18,677 bases of DNA from JBMORO01 sp049322295 (lineage in GTDB: Bacteria > Patescibacteriota > Minisyncoccia > RBG-13-40-8-A), in NCBI GenBank assembly GCA_049322295.1, contig JBMORO010000006.1, positions 1 to 18,677 of the forward strand, read 5' to 3'. Positions 1-5,760 of this stretch are shown here, one piece after another. The translations under genes and the position numbers were made by a program. The notes beneath the pieces are model-generated. The model did not search any database. It saw nothing but the letters and a program-made list of their open reading frames with translations, and was not told the DNA's origin. Position 1 is the stretch's first letter; each line of letters opens with the position of its first letter.

Positions 1-209
1 AGAAAAGACAGATACTTCAAGATGTCGGTTATAACCTCCTTTTAAAAGACAGAAAATTGAGTATTTCAATTAAAGAACCGCTTATCCATATAGGACAAGC
101 GGCTCCGATAGCGTGGCAATTAAAACGCCAGTTAGAACCCATAAAAACACCCGAAAATCAAGCTAAATTGGAAGAATTATACTCAAAAAACGTATTCTTG
201 GGTGGCTAA
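1..209 (+). CDS. C-terminal fragment of a probable site-specific (serine) recombinase
   Basis: Only the last 68 codons are in the window (reading phase begins at base 3, stop TAA at 207-209); the N-terminus lies off the left edge. The visible protein has the pattern ILQDVGYNLLLKDRKLSISI followed by a basic/helical tail. This resembles the post-catalytic end of resolvase/recombinase-family proteins common in CPR genomes, where a 'GSNLxLKDxKLxI' beta motif follows the recombinase domain. No catalytic residues are visible, so the class (serine versus tyrosine) is inferred from this tail alone. The last three codons and the stop lie inside the 3' end of tRNA-His on the other strand, a placement typical of integrase genes next to a tRNA attachment site. 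It could instead be another small DNA-binding protein; the family call is moderate. Confidence 0.5.
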   Translation, partial: KRQILQDVGYNLLLKDRKLSISIKEPLIHIGQAAPIAWQLKRQLEPIKTPENQAKLEELYSKNVFLGG

Positions 210-272
210 GCGGATTTGCACCGCCTCTGAGAGTTCCACAAACTCTAGTGCTACTGTTACACTATAGCCACC
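201..272 (-). tRNA. tRNA-His (anticodon GTG)
   Basis: The minus strand folds into a full cloverleaf. The acceptor stem GGTGGCTA pairs with TAGCCACC and includes the extra G-1:C73 pair diagnostic of tRNA-His. The D stem GTGT/GCAC, anticodon stem AGAGT/ACTCT with loop TTGTGGA (anticodon GTG) and T stem GGCGG/CCGCT all pair. CCA is not encoded (the discriminator is followed by CAA). The D loop reads AACAGTA, without the usual G18G19 pair, and the T loop is TGCAAAT rather than TTCRANY. The 3' end overlaps the stop of the convergent recombinase gene. No clear promoter is seen immediately upstream. Confidence 0.93.
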
Positions 273-290
273 ATATTTTCTACCCTACCA

Positions 291-330
291 TAAAAATTGG
301 GGTGGCGCAAGCGCCACCCCGTTCGTTTTT
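291..330. terminator. Strong hairpin terminator, probably bidirectional
   Basis: Bases 299-320 form a perfect stem GGGGTGGC/GCCACCCC closed by a GCAA (GNRA) tetraloop. On the minus strand the stem is followed by AATTTTTA, ending the 88-aa gene that stops at 338. On the plus strand it is followed by GTTCGTTTTT, so it could also stop transcription coming from the recombinase side. Confidence 0.85.
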
Positions 331-337
331 GCCTTGG

Positions 338-604
338 TTAGTAAGCACCTCCTTTCACTTTCCAAACAGCTCCTTTCAAGATATTGGGGATTTCATAATT
401 GGGAAGCGGTTCGATCTGATCACTTGCACAGGCAAGACATAGATGCTTGGGGACCTTGTGAATCCGTATTGGGCCACCATTCGTTTCTTTTCTTTTTCTT
501 CCATTCCGGATAGAAACAATGGTTATACTTATTCCGATTTCTGATGCTCTTTCTTTGATTATTACCCATTTCTCACAGGTCCGACAAAAATATGCGAATG
601 TCAC
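338..604 (-). CDS. Small CxxC/CxxC (putative zinc-ribbon-like) protein, unknown function
   Basis: 88 aa from a GTG start at 604, chosen because AAAGGAGG lies 4 nt upstream; an upstream TTG at 670 would put this SD inside the coding sequence. The protein carries C7-x2-C10 and C56-x2-C59, the spacing of a four-cysteine zinc-binding fold, with a basic stretch (RNGRKRKE, about residues 33-40) between. There is no signal peptide or membrane segment. It is a single-gene unit: consensus promoter at 719-747, a roughly 105-nt leader holding a 7-codon ORF, and a strong terminator at 299-320. Base composition is less AT-rich than the pilus genes. I do not recognise the family. It could bind nucleic acid or be a metal-stabilised structural protein, but nothing here decides this. 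Confidence 0.65.
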   Translation of the reverse strand: MTFAYFCRTCEKWVIIKERASEIGISITIVSIRNGRKRKETNGGPIRIHKVPKHLCLACASDQIEPLPNYEIPNILKGAVWKVKGGAY

Positions 605-662
605 AAACCCTCCTTTCTCTCTCTTTTGTTTCCTATCCCCAAGGAGCCAAACCCTAAAAGAT

Positions 663-686
663 TCATACAATAAATTTGTTTTTCAT
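663..686 (-). CDS. Possible 7-residue leader peptide (MKNKFIV)
   Basis: In the leader of the 88-aa gene, AAAGGAG at 694-700 lies 7 nt before an ATG that opens a seven-codon ORF ending in TGA at 663-665. In a genome where most genes lack an SD, such a well-placed SD and ATG suggest real translation. The downstream leader contains an imperfect hairpin (GTTT..TCCT/AGGA-AAC). Its role, attenuation or translational coupling, is inference. Confidence 0.35.
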   Translation of the reverse strand: MKNKFIV

Positions 687-718
687 CCAAAATCTCCTTT
701 GTCCAAAAATCTATCCTC

Positions 719-747
719 AGAATAGCAAAAATAAATCAAAAAGTCAA
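719..747 (-). promoter_or_regulatory. Sigma70-type promoter for the 88-aa CxxC protein gene
   Basis: On the minus strand, TTGACT (742-747), a 17-nt spacer and TATTCT (719-724). The -35 box overlaps the TGA stop (744-746) of the upstream glycoside-hydrolase-like gene, so transcription restarts exactly where the preceding operon ends. Confidence 0.75.
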
Positions 748-1847
748 TATTTTTCTTCCTCTAATGCCCCTTCAGTATAAATATTCTTTGGATTCCATAA
801 TAACCAGCCATAAGCCCCAGCATCATAAGCTGCTTTTTTCTCTAGGTTTATCATCCGAGCATCGTAAATTGCGCCCATATCAAAATCCTGAAGCCAGGGC
901 CTTAGCTTGGCAGAAGCCGAAGCAATTTCTAATCTTTCCATCCCAATCCTTAATGCTTTATAAATCACCTCATAAGGATAAATAGCTGGATTTTCAAAGC
1001 CTTCATATCCTTCCGGATAATGAGAAGGATAAACCATTGGGCAAATATAATCAAAATACAAGCCAGCATCCTCTAACCATTGGCCAATATTTAAATCCGT
1101 CTCACTGGTCAGGGTTAAACCAAACAAATCAGCCGAAATAAAAACTCCCCTTGATTTTATCCGCTGACTAAAATACTCAAAAAATTGACGAATAACCTCT
1201 TTTTTAGGAGTTTTATAATCCCAAAAAGGATAAACAATCTGACTGGTATCACCATCAGAAGGAAAACGAATATAATCAAGATTAATTTCGTCAAAACCTA
1301 TTCTTACTGCTTCTTTGGCTACCTCAATATTGTAATCCCAAACCTCGCGGGAGGCAGGATCAAGCCAAGTTAAGCCCTTAAAATCTCGCCAAAGATAACC
1401 ACTCCTTGTTTTTAAGGCTAAATCAGGTCTTTTTTCGGGCAAAAAATTATCTTCAAAAACCACCACTCGAGCAATAACGTATATTCCTTCTTTATGGAAT
1501 TTTTTAACCAATCCCTTGATATCTAAAATATAATTTCTTTCCGAACCAATTTGATGAATCAGCTCACTATCAGTATTAAAGGGAATTCGACCAGTAACAT
1601 CTTTAATATCAATTACCGCAGTGTTTAATTCTGTTCTTTTTACCAAATCCAGCAGACCGTCTATTCGTGAGGTAGCGGCTGTTGGAAAGGTAATATAGAT
1701 TCCTTTACTATATACTGGTTCTTTTTCAGCAATTAAATCTTTTATAAATTCGCCCCGTTCAAAATAATAACGGGGCAAACCAAAATAAAGAAAAATACCA
1801 ATAACCAAGACCAAAATTAAAAAAAGAAAGATTTTATCTTTATTCAT
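744..1847 (-). CDS. Membrane-anchored putative glycoside hydrolase (DUF4015 / TIM-barrel family)
   Basis: 367 aa. Residues 5-24 form an uncleaved signal-anchor, so the body is outside the membrane. It has the features of the putative glycosyl hydrolase family PF13200 (DUF4015): a strand motif VIDIKD at about 78-83, the segment VIARVVVFEDNFLPEKRPDLAL at about 124-145, the probable active-site strand FDEINLDYIRFPSDG (185-199, carboxylates D186, E187, D191), and YICPMVYPSHY at 267-277. The fold is a predicted (beta/alpha)8 barrel; the substrate is unknown, probably a cell-surface or environmental polysaccharide. The ATG lies only 2 nt after the 3' end of tRNA-Arg and has no separate SD, so it is probably translated from a processed, nearly leaderless mRNA. 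It is the last gene of the pilus block. Family assignment is good; function is by homology only. Confidence 0.82.
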   Translation of the reverse strand: MNKDKIFLFLILVLVIGIFLYFGLPRYYFERGEFIKDLIAEKEPVYSKGIYITFPTAATSRIDGLLDLVKRTELNTAVIDIKDVTGRIPFNTDSELIHQIGSERNYILDIKGLVKKFHKEGIYVIARVVVFEDNFLPEKRPDLALKTRSGYLWRDFKGLTWLDPASREVWDYNIEVAKEAVRIGFDEINLDYIRFPSDGDTSQIVYPFWDYKTPKKEVIRQFFEYFSQRIKSRGVFISADLFGLTLTSETDLNIGQWLEDAGLYFDYICPMVYPSHYPEGYEGFENPAIYPYEVIYKALRIGMERLEIASASAKLRPWLQDFDMGAIYDARMINLEKKAAYDAGAYGWLLWNPKNIYTEGALEEEKY

Positions 1848-1849
1848 TT

Positions 1850-1921
1850 TGCCCCCACGAGGAATTGAACCTCGATATCCCGCTTAGAAGGCGGGTGCTC
1901 TATCCGTTGAGCTATAGGGGC
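1850..1921 (-). tRNA. tRNA-Arg (anticodon TCT)
   Basis: Complete cloverleaf on the minus strand: acceptor GCCCCTA/TGGGGGC, D arm AGCTCAACGGATAGAGC, anticodon stem CCCGC/GCGGG with loop CTTCTAA (anticodon TCT, reads AGA), T arm CGAGG-TTCAATT-CCTCG, discriminator A, no encoded CCA. It starts 4 nt after the stop of the VirB2-like pilin gene and ends 2 nt before the ATG of the DUF4015 gene. No promoter or terminator is visible on either side, so it appears to be cotranscribed with protein genes and released by RNase P and 3' processing. Confidence 0.96.
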
Positions 1922-1925
1922 AAGG

Positions 1926-3314
1926 TTAGTTTGGACAAGACGTGGGTGTCCCCCCCTCATTACAACCACAAGCAGTATTATTGATGCTTACATGAGTATG
2001 ATTATTTTCCCAATTCACCCAAGCACTTGAATTACAGGCCAGGGCATTACTTTTTATAATCGAACAGGGTACATTCGTAGCAAAATCAACGGCATAGGAA
2101 TAGCCAGTACAATTGGTTCCGCCAAAATGACACGAATTTGCTGTATGCCCACAGTCATAACCAGAAATATCACATGAGGGATTGTTGCATAAAATATTGC
2201 TCGAGATAGAGGTAATTTGTAGATTGGGAATTCTCCTATACATACAATTCAAAAAGCTTGCCAATTGCGGTGAGACATCTCCTTTTTGCCCAGAATTTAT
2301 TCCGTTTAATATCCAGACATTAGAACCACTCGGCGCTGCTCTCTGACACCATTGAACACTTGGAGTCGTTCCTGTTGGGCAACCCAGCTCACAAAAATCA
2401 CATCCACTTCCTATGTTATTGGAACAAGACACTATATCGTTATAACAGGAAATAAACGTTGAAGGTGAGTATTTAAATAAAGTCCAAGTTTGATTATCAG
2501 ATGTACAAGGATCTGTTACTCCGGTTGGAGCATCACTATTACACTGACACTGCAAAGTGCCACTAGCATCATAACAGGTGCTATGAAACTGAATATCCGC
2601 AGCACTATTACAATCTTGAAGCGCGGCATAACAGCTTGATCCTACCCGAGCCCAACCTTCTTGCTGAGACATACAGGCCGTTTTTCTATTAAGCCTTGAG
2701 TCAGAAGCATTAACGCAATACATGTTTTCCGTCCCCACTCGAGCAGCGCTACCACAATATGTGACAGAAGAGGTAGAAGTACAAAGTTTCTGGCAAGTAT
2801 ATAAATTATCACCGTACCCCGAAATTTGGGTAGCTCTTATATTATTATCTGAATTCGCGCTAACATACTCGCAAACACAATATACCCTCCATTGTTCTGA
2901 CGTTATCCCTCCCCCCACACATCTCACTTCATTCCAGGGCCAGGGGAACCCCCCCGAAGGAAGTAAAACATTAAATAACATATTAAGAATTGTCCAAGAA
3001 AGTAAGGCAATGGCTAAACCGATTATAGTATTAAAAACTATTCTTTTACCTAAACCAACTCTCTCCGGAATACCGGTTGAACTTAATATTATTACTCCCC
3101 CAACTACAATGAAAACTGGAGCAATTATGAAAATTGCAATTAAAATAAAATCAATAATATTCTGAATCATTACAAAAATATCACAAAGGGTACAATCTCT
3201 ACCACTAGCTTTAGTACCACAAGGAACAAGTGGACCACTTAAATTCCCAGCCAAAACCAAAAATGGCAAGGCCAAACCAAAAATTATTAAGATAAAAAGA
3301 AATAATTTGGGCAT
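1926..3314 (-). CDS. Cys-rich secreted membrane protein with VirB2/T4SS-pilin-like N-terminus and possible M15-like peptidase tail
   Basis: 462 aa with a signal peptide (about 1-22). Residues 27-118 match the CPR 'T4SS_pilin' pattern (PF18895-like): GPLVPCG, C41-x2-C44, then two hydrophobic helices (about 50-80 and 92-117) with the basic GIPERVGLGKR loop between. From about 130 onward the protein is a long extracellular region with roughly 30 cysteines, suggesting disulfide cross-linking. The last 75 residues contain SCHFGG (H396), SYAVDF (D410) and WENNHTHVSI (E436, H439, H441). This order recalls the His/Asp/Glu/His metal site of M15 D-Ala-D-Ala peptidases, although the first His-Asp spacing is longer than usual. 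It follows the 90-aa protein gene by 2 nt at the operon end, suggesting a surface component of the pilus or wall. The N-terminal family is fairly sure; the peptidase reading is tentative. Confidence 0.7.
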   Translation of the reverse strand: MPKLFLFILIIFGLALPFLVLAGNLSGPLVPCGTKASGRDCTLCDIFVMIQNIIDFILIAIFIIAPVFIVVGGVIILSSTGIPERVGLGKRIVFNTIIGLAIALLSWTILNMLFNVLLPSGGFPWPWNEVRCVGGGITSEQWRVYCVCEYVSANSDNNIRATQISGYGDNLYTCQKLCTSTSSVTYCGSAARVGTENMYCVNASDSRLNRKTACMSQQEGWARVGSSCYAALQDCNSAADIQFHSTCYDASGTLQCQCNSDAPTGVTDPCTSDNQTWTLFKYSPSTFISCYNDIVSCSNNIGSGCDFCELGCPTGTTPSVQWCQRAAPSGSNVWILNGINSGQKGDVSPQLASFLNCMYRRIPNLQITSISSNILCNNPSCDISGYDCGHTANSCHFGGTNCTGYSYAVDFATNVPCSIIKSNALACNSSAWVNWENNHTHVSINNTACGCNEGGTPTSCPN

Positions 3315-3316
3315 AA

Positions 3317-3589
3317 TTATCTAAATGGATCTGGATAATCCTTATTTATTATTTTATTAATATTATTTTCAGATTGCAGATAGGAATCCATTAATTTTTG
3401 ATAGAGTTCTTGTTTAATCTCTATTCTCTGGATGGATGTTTCTTGAGATTTATAAATTGGCTTGTAAATATATTGATAAAAGATAAACCCAATATAAGTA
3501 ACCATAGCTAAAATTGCTAAAATTGTCCATTTTCGCCAATGTTTTCCCGAAAATTCTCTAATTAATTTTAATATTCTTCTTATACTCAT
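3317..3589 (-). CDS. Small single-pass membrane protein in the pilus operon (unknown)
   Basis: 90 aa: a basic cytoplasmic N-terminus (RRILKLIREFSGKHWRK), one membrane helix at about 22-41, and a charged C-terminal tail with amphipathic/coiled character ending NKDYPDPFR. It starts 6 nt after the pilO stop and ends 2 nt before the next gene, so it is translated as part of the pilus operon. Its place directly after PilM-PilN-PilO is where pilP sits in Proteobacteria. It has no lipobox and no visible PilP beta domain, so I do not call it PilP. It may be an accessory inner-membrane subunit of the PilMNO complex. Confidence 0.6.
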   Translation of the reverse strand: MSIRRILKLIREFSGKHWRKWTILAILAMVTYIGFIFYQYIYKPIYKSQETSIQRIEIKQELYQKLMDSYLQSENNINKIINKDYPDPFR

Positions 3590-3595
3590 AGGTTG

Positions 3596-4120
3596 TCAAT
3601 CTTTGGTATAAATTTTTAATTTTAAAGTAGTTTTCACATCACCAGGCGAGAAACCTTCGATTATTTCTCTTTCTCCTATTGCTCTTGTTTGAATTGAATC
3701 AATTTCTAAGAAATATTTTCCATTTTCTAACCAGCCCAAAAATCTCATTAGATTTGGAAAACTGCCAATTAGCTCAATATTTAAAGAAGGAAAATCCTCG
3801 GCTTTAATTTCTATTTTATTAGAAGTAGAAGATGCTGCTTCCTCTAAGGCCATAAAAAAGCTTACTGCTTGATTGCTATCTATTAAACCAGATTTAAGCA
3901 GGGTTAGATTATTACTAATTTCTTTATAATCTGTTTCCAATTGTTTCAAATAGTTCTGATCAGTTTTTTCTAAGCTGAGTAATCTTTGCTGGCTTTCTTT
4001 AGCTAGGGCTGAAGCCTTTTTTATTTCTAAAACCAATGTCTTAACTCCACTCCAAAATAGAAAAATTATGATTATACAAATTATACCAGAGGTCAGAAAA
4101 ATTTTTTGTTTAATATTCAT
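3596..4120 (-). CDS. pilO: PilO-like type IV pilus inner-membrane alignment protein
   Basis: 174 aa with an N-terminal membrane helix (about 7-27), then a coiled coil (about 30-75, KKASALAKESQQRLLSLEKT onward) and a C-terminal ferredoxin-like domain. That domain includes the pattern IELIGSFPNLMRFLGWLENGKYFLEIDSI, typical of PilO/GspM-type 'xGxFxxLxxFLxxLEN' segments. PilO pairs with PilN in the periplasmic or extracytoplasmic part of the inner-membrane complex linking the motor to the fibre. The gene begins 2 nt after pilN and is followed 6 nt later by the 90-aa membrane protein. Sequence similarity is modest, as usual in this family, but order, length and topology agree. Confidence 0.82.
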   Translation of the reverse strand: MNIKQKIFLTSGIICIIIIFLFWSGVKTLVLEIKKASALAKESQQRLLSLEKTDQNYLKQLETDYKEISNNLTLLKSGLIDSNQAVSFFMALEEAASSTSNKIEIKAEDFPSLNIELIGSFPNLMRFLGWLENGKYFLEIDSIQTRAIGEREIIEGFSPGDVKTTLKLKIYTKD

Positions 4121-4122
4121 GT

Positions 4123-4665
4123 TTAATATTCGTAAGTAAAACTAAATCTAAAATTTATATTCTGGGGATTGGCTAAATTAGAAAGGGGGAAATCAATATT
4201 CTTATAATTGGGATTATCTTCTAGAGCTTTCTTTATGGCTAATAAATTCTCTCTGGTAGAAGAAAAACCTGTCACACTGACTAATTTTGAATCCCCGTCC
4301 ATTTCTAAGGTATAAACCTTTACTCCAATAAGAAGATTCCGAGAAATGTTATCCAAAATCTGATAGATATTACTTCTTTTATCCTGAATTCTTTTTAATT
4401 CTACTAGTTCTTTGTTCAAGTCTTTTATCTTTTTTTCCATTCCTTTTATTGTCTCGGTCTGAATTACTTTAGACTGTTCAATTGCTATTTTATTCTCAAT
4501 ATCCCAATAGTTAAAATAGAGAAAGGTTAAAAAACCGGCCAAGATAATAACCAATAATAAAATTAAAAGAAATAAGATAAAACCAGAAGAAATAATATTC
4601 TGGTAAGAAATCCTCAGCTTAAGTCTTTCTTTTTGTTCTGGGGGAAGTAAATTTGTTCTTATCAT
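4123..4665 (-). CDS. pilN: PilN-like type IV pilus assembly protein
   Basis: 180 aa. It begins with the PilN signature NLLPPE near the N-terminus (residues 5-10), the short cytoplasmic peptide that in PilN binds a groove in PilM. A membrane helix (about 28-52), a coiled coil (about 58-100) and a small alpha/beta domain follow, including LVSVTGFSSTRENLLAIKKALE, a characteristic PilN/GspL stretch. The ATG overlaps the pilM stop by 4 nt (ATGA type), implying coupled translation and equal subunit supply. Length is close to the family norm of about 180-200 aa. Confidence 0.87.
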   Translation of the reverse strand: MIRTNLLPPEQKERLKLRISYQNIISSGFILFLLILLLVIILAGFLTFLYFNYWDIENKIAIEQSKVIQTETIKGMEKKIKDLNKELVELKRIQDKRSNIYQILDNISRNLLIGVKVYTLEMDGDSKLVSVTGFSSTRENLLAIKKALEDNPNYKNIDFPLSNLANPQNINFRFSFTYEY

Positions 4666-5756
4666 TTTATTTCCGCGCCCCTCAAGGCCAGGCCTAAAAC
4701 AGTAGCATAGGCCGGCGACTCATTAAAGGGAATAATTGGTAATTTCTTCTTAGAATAAGGAATGTTAATCCAGGGATTCCCTAATTTAACCGGAATCTTT
4801 AAACGAGAAGAAAGATATTCGGGAAGACCCTTGAGATGAGCTCCTCCGCCGCAAAGGATTATCTCGGAAATATCTCCCTCGCATTCTTTATCTTGTTGAC
4901 TATAGTCTTTATGGAAAGCAATGCAATCATTTATTTTTTCAATTAATTTAGTCATAAAGGGAAGCAAGGCATTAAAGATTCTTCCCTTTTTATCTAAACC
5001 GATTTTAAATTTTGACAATTGAGCTTCTTTTAAAGTAACATTTAATTTTTCTCCAATACTTTCTAACATTTCTTTATTAGAAACAGAAGAAATGCTACTA
5101 GTAAATCGGATGCTATTTCCAGCGAAAATTATAAAACTTGTTCGGCTATATCCCAAATCTATAATTAAAATTGATTTAGAAGAAAATTCATTTTTAATCA
5201 GACTGCGGGCTGTAGCTACTGACTCAATCTCAAAAACTATTGGCTCAATATTAGCTGCTCTAAATACTTCTAAATATTTATCAGCTAAATTCTTAGGAAC
5301 AGCGGCTATTAAAACATCTAAATGTTCAGAACTTTTTTGCGAAGGGATAATCTGCCAACTTAAGTAAACCTCTTCAAGAGAAAGGGGAATATTAGCTTCG
5401 GCCTCCCATTTAATTGCCTTATTTGCTTCTTCTAAGGTCATCATTGGCAATTGAATAATTTTAATAAACCCATGCTGTTCTGGTAGAGAACAAACAACAT
5501 AGGAAGTTTTTATGGATTCGCCCTTTACAGTATTTATTGATTTTTTAATTATTTCAATTAATTTATCTTTCTTTTTTATCATTCCCCCTTCAATTACTCC
5601 TTCAGGAATAGAAACTCGATTATAATTTTTTAATTCAAAAATTTTTCCCTTCTTTTTTAACTGGGCAACTTTAATAGAATAATCCGAAAGATCCAAGCCA
5701 AAAGCCGGGGGATTTATTTTAGAAATATTGCGAAATAAAATATCTTTGAGGTTCAT
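4662..5756 (-). CDS. pilM: PilM, actin-like ATPase of the type IV pilus inner-membrane complex
   Basis: 364 aa, the usual PilM length. FtsA/actin-fold nucleotide motifs are visible: phosphate-1 GLDLSDYSIKVAQL (20-33), phosphate-2 IIDLGYSRTSFII (198-210) and the adenosine motif IILCGGGAHLKGLPEYL (299-315), followed by AYATVLGLALRG near the C-terminus. KWEAEANIPLSLEEV (116-130) is also typical of PilM. It is a cytoplasmic ring protein that binds the PilN N-terminus and couples PilB/PilC to PilN/PilO. The gene starts 4 nt after the pilX-like gene and overlaps pilN by 4 nt. No SD precedes its ATG. Confidence 0.95.
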   Translation of the reverse strand: MNLKDILFRNISKINPPAFGLDLSDYSIKVAQLKKKGKIFELKNYNRVSIPEGVIEGGMIKKKDKLIEIIKKSINTVKGESIKTSYVVCSLPEQHGFIKIIQLPMMTLEEANKAIKWEAEANIPLSLEEVYLSWQIIPSQKSSEHLDVLIAAVPKNLADKYLEVFRAANIEPIVFEIESVATARSLIKNEFSSKSILIIDLGYSRTSFIIFAGNSIRFTSSISSVSNKEMLESIGEKLNVTLKEAQLSKFKIGLDKKGRIFNALLPFMTKLIEKINDCIAFHKDYSQQDKECEGDISEIILCGGGAHLKGLPEYLSSRLKIPVKLGNPWINIPYSKKKLPIIPFNESPAYATVLGLALRGAEIK

Positions 5757-5760
5757 ATTT

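Noticed and set aside
250..300. Promoter directly upstream of tRNA-His
   Set aside because: Only weak TA-rich words (TATGGT, TAGAAA) are present and no -35 at suitable spacing; the hairpin occupies that position.
605..670. 22-residue extension of the CxxC protein from a TTG start
   Set aside because: The extension contains the strong SD AAAGGAGG for the GTG start and shows no protein-like conservation pattern.
2722..3165. 147-codon plus-strand open frame opposite the VirB2-like pilin gene
   Set aside because: It is antisense to a strongly supported signal-peptide/TM gene, has no SD or promoter, and its sequence is the low-complexity complement of hydrophobic codons.
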